DNA of 52,754 bases from Anaerolineae bacterium. GTDB lineage: Bacteria > Chloroflexota > Anaerolineae > UBA4142 > SHND01. Below, piece after piece: positions 41,728-51,010 of the stretch; the first letter of the stretch is position 1, and each line of letters starts with the position of its first letter. The DNA lies in the NCBI GenBank assembly GCA_022072245.1, contig JAJVIA010000018.1, positions 1 to 52,754 of the forward strand, in the 5' to 3' direction. The notes under the pieces were generated by a model that saw only the letters and a list, made by a program, of their open reading frames with translations, had not been told where the DNA came from and made no database searches. A program made the position numbers and the translations under genes.

Positions 41728-42554
41728 TTTTGGAAATTGGCGGACTGAAATTGAAACGCGCGCCATTTCCCGGAGCAAAAGTGAATCAAGAGCCGAATCG
41801 TTATACGCACGCGCTCGTACGGCCGCCGGGCGCGTCCTATGTCAATGCCATTGCGGAACAACCTCAACCAATTGACGTGAGCTTGGCGCAAAGACAGCAC
41901 GCGGAATACGTTGCCGCGCTGCGCGCGACGGGTTTGCAAGTGGAGCTATTAGAGCCGAGCCAAGATTTTCCCGACGCGTGTTTTATCCAAGACCCCGCCA
42001 TGGTGATTCAAAACTGCGCCATCTTGAATCGGATGGGCGCGCCGAGTCGGGTGGGGGAAACCGCGTTGGTGGCGGACATTTTGCGCGCGCGGTTTGAAAC
42101 GGTTGCGTTGCGCGCGCCCGCGACGTTAGAAGGCGGCGATGTGTTGAATGTGGGCGACGCGCTTTTTGTCGGCAGAACCGCGCGCACGAACGACGCGGGC
42201 ATTGAACAATTGCGCGCCGTGTGCGCGCCGCGCGGGATTGCGGTCACGGCAGCGCCCGTCGGCGCGTTTTTGCATTTGCTGACGGCGGTCACATATATCG
42301 GGCAGGGGATTGTGGTGGCGCATCAAGATTTTGCGGAACAGGCATGGCTGCGCGAGTTTGAAAAAATAGTTGTGCCGCGCGCCGAAGCGTATTGCGCCAA
42401 CGTCTTGGGCATTGGCAAATATGTAATTGTGCCGTCCGGTTTTCCGCTAACGACCGCGCAAATTCGCGCCAGAGGGTTTGAAGTTTTGCCGACGCCCATG
42501 AGCGAATTTTATAAAGCGGACGGCGGAGTGAGCTGTTTGAGTTTGCTGTGGTAA
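41724..42554 (+). CDS. Dimethylarginine dimethylaminohydrolase-family amidinotransferase
   Basis: A 276-residue pentein-fold enzyme. The catalytic Cys is near the C-terminus (ADGGVSCLSLLW), the His in GAFLHLLTAVTYIG, and the Glu and Asp in ATLEGGDVLNVGD and DACFIQDPAMV. This pattern fits DDAH or arginine-deiminase-like hydrolases acting on a guanidinium group. The start MILEIGGLKLKRAP overlaps the preceding stop; longer upstream frames were rejected. Confidence 0.9.
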   Translation: MILEIGGLKLKRAPFPGAKVNQEPNRYTHALVRPPGASYVNAIAEQPQPIDVSLAQRQHAEYVAALRATGLQVELLEPSQDFPDACFIQDPAMVIQNCAILNRMGAPSRVGETALVADILRARFETVALRAPATLEGGDVLNVGDALFVGRTARTNDAGIEQLRAVCAPRGIAVTAAPVGAFLHLLTAVTYIGQGIVVAHQDFAEQAWLREFEKIVVPRAEAYCANVLGIGKYVIVPSGFPLTTAQIRARGFEVLPTPMSEFYKADGGVSCLSLLW

Positions 42555-42578
42555 GTTGAAAAGAATCGAGCGCCGCCG

Positions 42579-43970
42579 TTATAGATCGAATAGTTTATCT
42601 ATCGCTTCCGCCAATTGCGCGAGATTGGAAACCTCATGTACGGCGTCAAAGAGCGGCGCGTATTGCAGCATATCGCTGTCGCCGCTGCCCCACAAGCGCG
42701 GGTCTTCGTTATTGAACCACAACATTTTGCGCGCGCGTTTTTTAATCTCGTCCACCCGGTCGAGGCGCGGATTCAAATAATTGTTGCGTCCGTCGCCGAG
42801 AATGATTACGGTGGTGCGATGATCCACCGTATCCAGAAATTCTTGCGTAAAGTGCGCGAGCGCGTAACCGAGATTGGTGTTGTAATAGCCGGGCGGATTG
42901 GCGGCGAGCGCCAGCTCGACCGCGGTTTCGGGGCGATGCGCCGCGAAAATCGCGCTAATGTCCGTGATGTCGTCAATGAAAAGAAAAGAGCGCGCTTTGG
43001 CGATTTGGTCTTGCAGTTCGTACACGAGCCGCAGCATAAATTCCGCGACGGGACGCACCGAAGTCGAAACGTCGCAAATGATGACGAGCTTTGGTTTTTG
43101 ACGATGGATTTTATGTTTGAGTTCGAGCGGCACGCCGCCGTGTCGCAAGTTTTCGCGCAGGGTCTTTTTCGCGTCGAGCGCGCCGCGCTTGCCCTTTTTC
43201 ATTCGCAGGGCGGCGCGCGAACGCAAGCGCGCGGCGAGCCGACGAATTTGATGGCGCAGCTCTTGAATATCCGCTTCGGTCAGGTTTTGAAATTTACGGC
43301 GCATCAGGTCGGGCGCCTCGAACGCTTGACGCGGATTTTGTTCGGCTTGCTGGCGCGCGAGCTGCATCCCGACATAATTTTCGATTTGCTCTTGCAAGAT
43401 GCCTTCGTTCGCGCGCAGACGCGCCGCGAGCTCTTGGAGCGCCCGGTCGCTCATGCCCAGCTCGCGCAAACGCTCCAATAATTCTTGCATCAGCGCTTGA
43501 AATTCTTGATCCATGCCGAGTTGGCGCATCATGCGGCGCGCGAGCCATTGGCGTTGATAATCTTGGCGCGAAAGCGGCACGCCCGCGCGGCGACCCATTT
43601 CATCCAATTCTTCGGGCGACGGGTTGCGGCCTTCCATGATATATTTGAGCAACTGCTGCAAGCGTTCGTTGTCGCCGAGCAGCGCGCGCAGCGCGTCTTT
43701 GAGCATCTCGGCTTCTGCGGGCGACAAATCTTCTTGCGGATTCAATAGAGAGGGCCCGCCGCTGTTGAAATAGTATGGAAATAATTTTTCAAAAACTTCT
43801 TGGTCGGGTTCTTGTTTGACGAGCGTGGCGCTCAAGGCGGATTTGAATAGCGCGCGCTCTTGGACGCCAATCGTTTCGGTGGCGCGAAACGCGTCCGCGC
43901 TTTCGGCGAGCGAAACGCGCACGCCCGCCGCGCGCAGCGCGGCAATAAATTCGACAATTCGCTGATCCAT
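42579..43970 (-). CDS. VWA-domain protein, CoxE-like
   Basis: 463 residues. The N-terminal two thirds are helical and charged (QLLKYIMEGRNPSPEELDEM, for example). The C-terminal third is a VWA domain of the CoxE type, with the MIDAS motif in VIICDVSTSVRP (Asp-x-Ser-x-Ser) and VIILGDGRNNY. Such proteins act with MoxR ATPases as metal-cofactor or complex-assembly chaperones. The start is at MDQRIVEFIAAL with GGAG upstream. The MoxR gene lies on the same strand, beyond an opposite-strand gene. Confidence 0.88.
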   Translation of the reverse strand: MDQRIVEFIAALRAAGVRVSLAESADAFRATETIGVQERALFKSALSATLVKQEPDQEVFEKLFPYYFNSGGPSLLNPQEDLSPAEAEMLKDALRALLGDNERLQQLLKYIMEGRNPSPEELDEMGRRAGVPLSRQDYQRQWLARRMMRQLGMDQEFQALMQELLERLRELGMSDRALQELAARLRANEGILQEQIENYVGMQLARQQAEQNPRQAFEAPDLMRRKFQNLTEADIQELRHQIRRLAARLRSRAALRMKKGKRGALDAKKTLRENLRHGGVPLELKHKIHRQKPKLVIICDVSTSVRPVAEFMLRLVYELQDQIAKARSFLFIDDITDISAIFAAHRPETAVELALAANPPGYYNTNLGYALAHFTQEFLDTVDHRTTVIILGDGRNNYLNPRLDRVDEIKKRARKMLWFNNEDPRLWGSGDSDMLQYAPLFDAVHEVSNLAQLAEAIDKLFDL

Positions 43971-44024
43971 CTGGTTCTCCAACTCTGCGATGCAATGCGT
44001 GTACAATAACGACGAGGTGAGGCC

Positions 44025-44711
44025 ATGCAACGATGGGGTGTAACGCTGGGTCTGTGTATTTTAATTTTGAGCGCCGCGTGCGGAGGCAATCCGACGGCGC
44101 CGCCCAATTTGCCGCCTGCGACGGCGGCGCTGCCGACCGCGCTGCCGGTCGAGGCGACGCGCGCGCCGACGCTAATTCCAACAACGCCAATCACGGCGCA
44201 AACTGCGACGTCCACCGCCGCCGCGGCGACATTGCCGCCTCCAACGGTAACGTCCGTTCCAAATTTGCCGAGCGCGACGACTGCGTCAAACGAACCGACC
44301 CGCGCGCCAAGCGCAACCTTTACCTCCGCGCCAACCGATACGCCCACCTTGCCCGCGCCGACGCAATTTCATGGCGATGTCGCCAAAGGCGCGGCGCTGT
44401 TTGAAAAAATGGGCTGCAAGGGGTGTCACATGCCGCCGCCCCAAGCGAGACGCATCGCGCCGGATTTGAAACATATTTTGGCGGACGCGGATGAATTTAT
44501 TCGGCTCCCGGAGTATAAAGGCACGGCGACCGATGCGCCCAGCTATATCCGCGAGTCCATTGTCTTGCCCAATATCTTTGTGGTGCCGGCTTGGCGTTAT
44601 CTGACGATGGACGGGTCCTCGATTATGCCGCTTGATTTTGGTCAGCGGCTGAGCGCGGAGGAAATTGACGACCTCACCGCCTACATCTTGACGCTGCCGC
44701 AAGCGAAATAA
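44025..44711 (+). CDS. Lipoprotein c-type cytochrome
   Basis: 228 residues. A lipoprotein signal peptide (LILSAAC, Cys19 as the acylated residue) is followed by about 95 residues of Thr/Pro/Ala linker, then a monohaem cytochrome c domain with CKGCH and a likely Met ligand in SSIMPLDFG. It should be anchored outside the membrane as an electron carrier. It is oppositely oriented to, and lies between, the VWA and MoxR genes. Confidence 0.9.
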   Translation: MQRWGVTLGLCILILSAACGGNPTAPPNLPPATAALPTALPVEATRAPTLIPTTPITAQTATSTAAAATLPPPTVTSVPNLPSATTASNEPTRAPSATFTSAPTDTPTLPAPTQFHGDVAKGAALFEKMGCKGCHMPPPQARRIAPDLKHILADADEFIRLPEYKGTATDAPSYIRESIVLPNIFVVPAWRYLTMDGSSIMPLDFGQRLSAEEIDDLTAYILTLPQAK

Positions 44712-44725
44712 AATCAAACGCTGCG

Positions 44726-45694
44726 CTAACGGTTCTTGCGCGGATTATAACGCGTCACATTGCGCGGCAAATCGTCGTCGTCGCCCAGGTCGCCCTTGAA
44801 TTCGCTTAGCACGCGTTTGGCGCGCTGTACGTCTTGTTCGTATTTCAAAAGAACCGTCAGCGTATTGTCCAACACCTGGTCGTCAATCGAGGTCGCGTTG
44901 AGCGTCACCAATACGCGCGCCCAATCCAACGTCTCGCTAACGCTCGGATATTTTTTGAGTTCCATGCCGCGCAGCCGTTGGACAAGTTCCACCGCTTGTT
45001 TTGCCAATTGCGGATTCAAATCGGGTACCTTCAAGCGGACGATATTCAATTCCGCTTGGACCGTCGGATAATCAATGTGCAAATACAGACAGCGGCGTTT
45101 CAACGCCTCGGAAAGTTCGCGCGTGTTGTTGGAGGTGAGCAAGACAAAGGGCAGCTGTTTCGCTTTGATGGTGCCCAATTCCGGTACGGTCACTTGAAAA
45201 TCGCTCAACACTTCTAAAAGGAACGCTTCAAATTCCGCGTCGGCGCGGTCAATTTCGTCAATCAGCAGCAAGGTCGGTTCGTCCGATGCAATCGCGCGCA
45301 GCAGCGGACGCGGCAGTAAAAAGCGCCGCGAAAAGAAAACGTCCTCTTCGCGCGCCACGCGGTCGGCGGCGTCGGCGAGCGAATGTGCGTCCTTGAGCAA
45401 GTCCGATAATTTATCGCGCAGCAATTGCGTGTACAACATTTGCTTGGCGTATTCCCATTCGTACAGCGCTTTGGTTTCGTCCAATCCTTCGTAACATTGC
45501 AGGCGAATCATTTCGCGCTGGACGGCGCCCGCCCACGCTTTGGCGAGTTCGGTTTTGCCGACGCCCGCGGGCCCCTCGACCAGAATCGGTTTTTGTAATT
45601 TAGCGGCGAGAAAAATCACGGTCGCGATTTCGTCGGTGGCAATGTACTGCTGCGTCGCGAGCGCGTCGCGGACTTGCGAGATGGATTCAAACAT
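44726..45694 (-). CDS. MoxR-family AAA ATPase
   Basis: A 322-residue AAA+ protein. Walker A is VEGPAGVGKTELAKAWA, Walker B LLLIDEIDRADAEFEAF, sensor region LLTSNNTRELSEALKRRC. The last matches the MoxR family (sensor Asn and Arg finger). It should act as chaperone-like ATPase with the CoxE/VWA protein encoded about 750 bases downstream. The start ATG at 45694 has AAGGAG four bases upstream. Confidence 0.9.
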   Translation of the reverse strand: MFESISQVRDALATQQYIATDEIATVIFLAAKLQKPILVEGPAGVGKTELAKAWAGAVQREMIRLQCYEGLDETKALYEWEYAKQMLYTQLLRDKLSDLLKDAHSLADAADRVAREEDVFFSRRFLLPRPLLRAIASDEPTLLLIDEIDRADAEFEAFLLEVLSDFQVTVPELGTIKAKQLPFVLLTSNNTRELSEALKRRCLYLHIDYPTVQAELNIVRLKVPDLNPQLAKQAVELVQRLRGMELKKYPSVSETLDWARVLVTLNATSIDDQVLDNTLTVLLKYEQDVQRAKRVLSEFKGDLGDDDDLPRNVTRYNPRKNR

Positions 45695-45830
45695 AAAACT
45701 CCTTGTCGTCAACTCGTATGCTATCGTAGCGGCAAAACGATTGTGGGTGAAAACGCGCGCGCGGTCGAGACCGCGGGCGCATGGGGACGGCGCAAAGGCA
45801 AGAATAATTCTATACGAATTGCGCGGGGCG

Positions 45831-47792
45831 TCAATCGCCTACTTTTTCAGCCCCTTGCGCCCGAAATTGTGTGTGATACAAACGCGCGTACAAACCATCG
45901 CGCGCCAACAATTCGAGATGCGAACCGCGTTCGACGATTTGCCCATTGTCCACAACCAAAATGAAATCGGCGGCGAGAATGGTCGAGAGCCGGTGGGCAA
46001 TGACAACGCTGGTGCGCTGCCGCATCAAGGGTTTGAGCGCGTCCTGAATCAACGCTTCGGATTCCGAATCGAGCGAAGAGGTGGCTTCGTCCAAAACGAG
46101 AATGCGCGGATTTTTCAAGATGACGCGCGCGATGGCGACGCGCTGTTTTTCGCCGCCGCTCAAACGATAGCCGCGTTCGCCCACCACCGTTTCGTACTGT
46201 TTGGGCATGTTCATGATGAACGCGTGAATGTGCGCGGCGCGCGCGGCATTTTCGATTTCGGCGGCGGTGGCGTCGGGTTTGCCGTACAATAAATTCGCGC
46301 GCACCGTATCGTGAAACAGATACGTTTCCTGTGTGACCATGCCGATTTGCTGCGCGAGCGATTCTTGCGTCACGTCGCGCAAATCGTGTCCGTCGAGCAA
46401 AATGCGTCCGCCCGTCGGGTCGTACAAACGCGGAATGAGATAGGTGATGGTGGTCTTGCCCGCGCCGCTGGGGCCCACGAGCGCGACGAGCTGCCCCGGT
46501 TCGATTTCAAACGAAATGTTTTGCAGCGCCAGGCGGCGCGTTGGCACAATCTGCGGCGCGTCGAGCGTCTGCGCGTTGGCGTTGCCGTTTGCGCCGTTGC
46601 CGTGCGCGCCGTTGCCGTTTGATGGGTTGACGCGGATTGGGGGCGGTTTGGGCGCGTACGGATTTTGCGCGTCGTCCTCATTTTCGCCGAGATACGAAAA
46701 CGTTACGTTCTCGAACGCGATGCGGCCGCGCACATTTTTTAATGTCGCCGCGTCGGGTTTGTCTTGAATTTCAATCGGCAGGTTGAGCGTTTCAAAAACG
46801 CGCTCGAACGAAACGAGCGAAGTAGCCAGGTCCACGCGCGAATTGATGAGCGTGGAAATCGGGCCGTACAACTGCGCCAGATACGCGCCGAACGCAATAA
46901 TCGTGCCGACGGTAAAAATGCCTTGCATGGTGAGGATGCCGCCGCCCAAATACACAATCGCCGTGCCGAACGCGGCGACGAGTCCCAGCATCAAAACCAA
47001 ACCGCGCCCCACCAGCGCTTGTTCGACGCCGATTTTTGCCAATTGTTCCGAACTCGCCGCGAGTTTGTCGCCTTCCATTTTTTGCCGCGCAAACAATTTG
47101 GTCAAGAGCGCGCCGCTCACGTTCAGCGTTTCCGACAACTGCGCGTCCAATTCGGCGTTGTGTTTGTACTGTTCTTTGACCAAGCGGCGCAGAATCAAAC
47201 CGACGCGGCGCGCGGGCAGCACAAACAAGGGTACGACCAGCAAGCCCAATAACGTCAAGCGCCAATCCAACGCGAGCATTACGCCCAAAATTAAAACGAC
47301 GTTGACGGCGTTGGTGACGATGCTGATGAATGTGCCGGTCACGGCGCGCTGCGCGCCAATCACGTCATTGTCGAGGCGCGAAATCAATTCGCCCGTTTTT
47401 GCGTTGGTGAAAAAACGGAGCGACATTTTTTGCATGTGTTCGTACAACGCGACGCGCAAATCCGCAATCAAATTTTCGCCGACGCGCGCCGAGAGATACC
47501 GCTGCCCCATGCCGATAAGCCCGTCGAGCAGGGGAATCGCAATCAAGCCGAGCGAAAGCAATATGAGCAGCTGCAAATCGTTGTGCGGGAGCGCCGTGTC
47601 AATGATGGCGCGATAAATCAAGGGCGGAATCAAACCGATGAGCGAAGAGATAAAAATCGCCACCAGCAAGAGCGCAAGCGCGCCGCGATAGGGCCGCGCG
47701 TACTGCGCGACGCGTTTCAATAAACTCAACGAAATCGTCGGTTGTTCCTGTTCGTCGTACTGAATGTAACGCCACCAACCGCCAGTGTGCAT
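45831..47792 (-). CDS. ABC exporter, fused membrane and ATPase domains
   Basis: About 653 residues, a half-transporter of the MsbA/LmrA type. Six membrane helices lie in the first 320 residues. The ATPase domain has Walker A VGPSGAGKTTITYL, signature YRLSGGEKQRVAIAR, Walker B ILVLDEATSSLDSE and H-loop VIAHRLSTILA. Between the first beta strand (FENVTFSYLG) and LALQNISFEIEPG there is an unusual insertion of about 45 residues with an Asn-Gly-Ala repeat. AGGGA precedes the ATG. The substrate is unknown. Confidence 0.92.
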   Translation of the reverse strand: MHTGGWWRYIQYDEQEQPTISLSLLKRVAQYARPYRGALALLLVAIFISSLIGLIPPLIYRAIIDTALPHNDLQLLILLSLGLIAIPLLDGLIGMGQRYLSARVGENLIADLRVALYEHMQKMSLRFFTNAKTGELISRLDNDVIGAQRAVTGTFISIVTNAVNVVLILGVMLALDWRLTLLGLLVVPLFVLPARRVGLILRRLVKEQYKHNAELDAQLSETLNVSGALLTKLFARQKMEGDKLAASSEQLAKIGVEQALVGRGLVLMLGLVAAFGTAIVYLGGGILTMQGIFTVGTIIAFGAYLAQLYGPISTLINSRVDLATSLVSFERVFETLNLPIEIQDKPDAATLKNVRGRIAFENVTFSYLGENEDDAQNPYAPKPPPIRVNPSNGNGAHGNGANGNANAQTLDAPQIVPTRRLALQNISFEIEPGQLVALVGPSGAGKTTITYLIPRLYDPTGGRILLDGHDLRDVTQESLAQQIGMVTQETYLFHDTVRANLLYGKPDATAAEIENAARAAHIHAFIMNMPKQYETVVGERGYRLSGGEKQRVAIARVILKNPRILVLDEATSSLDSESEALIQDALKPLMRQRTSVVIAHRLSTILAADFILVVDNGQIVERGSHLELLARDGLYARLYHTQFRAQGAEKVGD

Positions 47793-47888
47793 AAAAAAAT
47801 CCCTTCTGTGTCTGCAAACTACCATTATATCCGGCGCGCGCAAAGGATAAAACGCTCAAAAGGATAGGTTTGGTTTTATGTTTCTTTG

Positions 47889-49382
47889 ATGGATAATATG
47901 AACCCCATGACATCCCAATGGCTGCGCCGCGCGTTTCTGCCGGCGCCCGAAGTTTTTTTGTTCGTTCTGATTTTCTTCTTGTCGCTCGCCTTTATGCCCG
48001 ACATGCTTAATTCAGATGGCGATTTGGGGCGACATCTTACCGTCGGCAATTATATTTTGGATACGCGCGCGGTTCCGCTGCGCGACGTGTTTTCGCATAC
48101 GCGTTTCGACGCGCCGCTCGTCTTGCACGAATGGTTGAGCGAAGTAGCGTACGCGCTGGCGTTTCGCGCGGCGGGTTTGAACGGCGCGGCATGGTTGACG
48201 GCGTTTTTGTTGGCGGCGCTTTATTTCGTGTTGGCGGCGGGCTTGCGCGCGGTGGGCGTGAGCGCGCCGCTCGCGTTTCTCGCCGCGCTCGCCGCGTATT
48301 TTACGGCGATGCTGCATCATTTGCCGCGCCCGCACCTTTTTTCGCTGTTGTGTTTTACGACGCTGTTGGTCCTGTGCGAACTGTATCGCAAGACGGACAA
48401 GAAATTTTGGCTCGCGCTCTTTGTGCCGGTGATGGTCTTGTGGGCGAATTTCAATGGCGCGTTCGTGCTAGCTTTTTTCGTTTTGGGAATTTATGCGGTG
48501 GGCGCGGCGTTCGAGCGCTTGCCGCAGCGCGCGCTGATTTTTCTTGGCTTGCTGGGCGTCTCTTTTCTCGCCGCGCTCGTCAATCCCTTTGGCATCGCGC
48601 TGCCGCAGCATGTTTTCGGTTTCATGGGCAACCGTTTTTTGGTGGACAATACGGTGGAATACCTGTCGCCAAATTTTCACGGCGCGAATACGTGGCTCTT
48701 TGCCGCGTGGATTTTGTTTTCGATTTTGTTGTTGGGGCGCAACACAACGCGCGTTGCGTGGACCGGAATTTTTCTCTTGGGCGCGTGGACGGCGTTCGGC
48801 TTGTATTCCGCGCGCAACATTCCGCTATACGCGCAGGTCGCCGCGCTGACGTTGTTTCCCATCGCGGAACGTTTGCTCGTAACGCGTTTGCCCGCGCTGC
48901 GCGCGCGGTTAGAGAATATGAACGCGGTGGCGCCCATCGCGTCGGGCTGGACGTGGCTCGTGATTTTGCCCGCGCTGTTGATTTTTTTCCAAGCGCAGGG
49001 CGCGCGATTCGACGTGCGCGGCAGCGGCAATGTTTTTAATAACGCGACGTTTCCGGCGCGCGCGGTGGATTTTTTGCAGCGTCAGCCGCCGCAGGGCAAT
49101 ATGTTTAACGAATACACGTGGGGCGGTTATTTGGAATATCGTTTGTTTCCGTCGCAGCGCGTATTCATTGACGGCGATAACGATTTTTTTGGCGAAGCGT
49201 TGGTGCGCGAATATCTGGATGCGATCAATGCGCGTCAAGATTGGCAAGGTATTTTGCAAAAATACAAAGTGCAGTGGGTGATTGTGCCGCCGACGCGTCC
49301 GTTGGCGCAAGCGCTGGCGCAGTCGGACGCCTGGCGCGAAATTTTCCGCGACGAGACGGCGGTGGTATTTGTGTCCAAATAA
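47889..49382 (+). CDS. Polytopic membrane protein, GT-C-like
   Basis: 497 residues with about ten hydrophobic segments. After the first there is an extracytoplasmic loop with NSDGDLGRHLTVGNYIL and HEWLSEV, resembling the Asp-containing loop of GT-C glycosyltransferases. The C-terminal soluble part has FNEYTWGGYLEYRLFPSQRV and FIDGDNDFFGEALVREYL, a domain shared by many large bacterial membrane proteins of unknown function. A glycosyltransferase role is only a guess. Confidence 0.78.
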   Translation: MDNMNPMTSQWLRRAFLPAPEVFLFVLIFFLSLAFMPDMLNSDGDLGRHLTVGNYILDTRAVPLRDVFSHTRFDAPLVLHEWLSEVAYALAFRAAGLNGAAWLTAFLLAALYFVLAAGLRAVGVSAPLAFLAALAAYFTAMLHHLPRPHLFSLLCFTTLLVLCELYRKTDKKFWLALFVPVMVLWANFNGAFVLAFFVLGIYAVGAAFERLPQRALIFLGLLGVSFLAALVNPFGIALPQHVFGFMGNRFLVDNTVEYLSPNFHGANTWLFAAWILFSILLLGRNTTRVAWTGIFLLGAWTAFGLYSARNIPLYAQVAALTLFPIAERLLVTRLPALRARLENMNAVAPIASGWTWLVILPALLIFFQAQGARFDVRGSGNVFNNATFPARAVDFLQRQPPQGNMFNEYTWGGYLEYRLFPSQRVFIDGDNDFFGEALVREYLDAINARQDWQGILQKYKVQWVIVPPTRPLAQALAQSDAWREIFRDETAVVFVSK

Positions 49383-49414
49383 AAACTGCGGCGCGAATTT
49401 GCGCGCGGCAAAAA

Positions 49415-49449
49415 AAATCCGTTCGCGTGTAATGCGCGAACGGATTTTT
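49415..49449. terminator. Bidirectional intrinsic terminator
   Basis: AAATCCGTTCGCG and CGCGAACGGATTT form a 13-pair stem around TGTAATG, followed by TTTTT and preceded by a run of A. It serves the convergent genes on both sides (membrane protein and gcvPB). Confidence 0.88.
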
Positions 49450-49474
49450 GATTTTTGATGTCGCTATCTTGATG

Positions 49475-50938
49475 TTACGCCGCCGACGGACGATAACGCA
49501 GAATTGGCTCGCGCGCCGCTTTTACGTCGTCCATGCGCGTCACGGGCGTATCGTGCGGCGCGTCGTGTAACAGTCGCGGATTCGTGCGCGCTTCCTCTGC
49601 AATTTTCAACAGCGCGTCGGCGAATTCGTCGAGCGACGCTTTGGACTGCGTTTCCGTCGGTTCAATCATCAAACATTCGGGAACGATGAGCGGAAAATAA
49701 ATCGTCGGCGGATAGTAGCCGTAATCAATGATGCGTTTCGCCACGTCGAGCGTGCTGACGCCAAAATCTTTTTTGAACCGCGTGCCGTTCAACACAAATT
49801 CGTGTTTGCACAAGCGTTCGGGAATTTGCAGGTCGTATGTCTCACGAATCAGCGCGAGCAGGTAATTGGCATTGAGGACGGACACCTCTGCGATTTCTTT
49901 AAGATATTCTTTGCCGTAGCTGCGAATATAGGCGTATGCGCGCACGAGCGCGAGGAAATTGCCCCAAAACGATTTGATGCGCCCGATGCTGCGTTCGGGG
50001 GTGACGAAAACATAGGCGTCGTTTTCTTGGGCGACAAGCGGACACGGCAAAAATTGCGCGAGGTCGGCGCGCACCATGACGGGCCCGCTGCCGGGGCCGC
50101 CGCCGCCGTGCGGGATGCTGAACGTTTTGTGCAGATTGGTGTGCATGACGTCAAATCCCAAATCGCCGGGTCGCGCAATGCCGATGATGGCGTTCAAGTT
50201 GGCGCCGTCGCCGTACACCAAACCGCCTGCGTCGTGAATGATTTGATTCACTTGGCGCACATGCTCTTCGAACAAGCCGAGCGTGTTGGGATTGGTGAAC
50301 ATGATGGCGGCGGTTTTGTCCGAAACTTTGGCGCGCAAATCGTCCAAATCCATATTGCCGCGCGCGTCCGATTTGACTTGGACTACCTTGTATCCCGCCA
50401 TGGCGCTGGTCGCGGGATTGGTGCCGTGCGCGGAATCGGGAATCAACACCTCGTTGCGCGCGCTGTCGCCGCGCGCGAGATGATACGCGCGAATGACGAG
50501 GATGCCGACGAGTTCGCCTTGCGCGCCGGCGGCGGGTTGCAGCGTGACGCCGGGCAAGCCGCTGATTTCGCCGAGATAATTTTGCAACTCGTACATCAAT
50601 TGCAGCGCGCCCTGCGCGGTTTCGGGCGTTTGCATCGGATGAACTTGGGACATGCCAAAAAGTCGAATCGCCTCTTCGTTGATTTTCGGATTGTACTTCA
50701 TCGTACACGAGCCGAGCGGATAAATTCCCAAATCCACGCAATAATTTTTTTGCGAGAGCCGCGTGAAATGACGCACGACATCCACTTCGGCGACTTCGGG
50801 CAAAGGCAATTCGTCCCGCAAAAGGTGATTGGGCAGCGCGGTGGTTGGCACATCGCAATCGGGCAACGAATAGCCGACGGCGCCGGGGTTGGACATTTCG
50901 TACAACAGAGGTTCGGGTTTGTTTGCAACAATTGACAT
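49475..50938 (-). CDS. gcvPB: Glycine dehydrogenase (decarboxylating) subunit 2
   Basis: The C-terminal half of the glycine cleavage P protein as a separate subunit; it carries PLP. 487 residues. The PLP lysine is in MHTNLHKTFSIPHGGGGPG. DLGIYPLGSCTMKYNPKIN and IPDSAHGTNPATSAMAGY are family hallmarks. It decarboxylates glycine, passing aminomethyl to GcvH. It is separated from gcvPA by an inserted four-helix-bundle gene. Confidence 0.96.
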   Translation of the reverse strand: MSIVANKPEPLLYEMSNPGAVGYSLPDCDVPTTALPNHLLRDELPLPEVAEVDVVRHFTRLSQKNYCVDLGIYPLGSCTMKYNPKINEEAIRLFGMSQVHPMQTPETAQGALQLMYELQNYLGEISGLPGVTLQPAAGAQGELVGILVIRAYHLARGDSARNEVLIPDSAHGTNPATSAMAGYKVVQVKSDARGNMDLDDLRAKVSDKTAAIMFTNPNTLGLFEEHVRQVNQIIHDAGGLVYGDGANLNAIIGIARPGDLGFDVMHTNLHKTFSIPHGGGGPGSGPVMVRADLAQFLPCPLVAQENDAYVFVTPERSIGRIKSFWGNFLALVRAYAYIRSYGKEYLKEIAEVSVLNANYLLALIRETYDLQIPERLCKHEFVLNGTRFKKDFGVSTLDVAKRIIDYGYYPPTIYFPLIVPECLMIEPTETQSKASLDEFADALLKIAEEARTNPRLLHDAPHDTPVTRMDDVKAAREPILRYRPSAA

Positions 50939-50940
50939 TG

Positions 50941-51010
50941 AAAGTTAAAAGTACAAAGCTAAAAGCTAAAAGTAAAATCAAGTCGTACTTGGCGCTTTTG
51001 GCTTTTTACT
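50941..51010. repeat. Heptamer hairpin downstream of the four-helix-bundle gene
   Basis: The A-rich arm has AAAGTTA, AAAGTAC, AAAGCTA, AAAGCTA and AAAGTAA (50941-50975). The T-rich arm follows (CTTGGCGCTTTTGGCTTTTT). It shares the exact 17-mer CAAAGCTAAAAGCTAAA (50954-50970) with the other flank at 51359-51375, in the same orientation. Part of the T-rich arm encodes the C-terminus of the four-helix-bundle protein. Confidence 0.75.
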
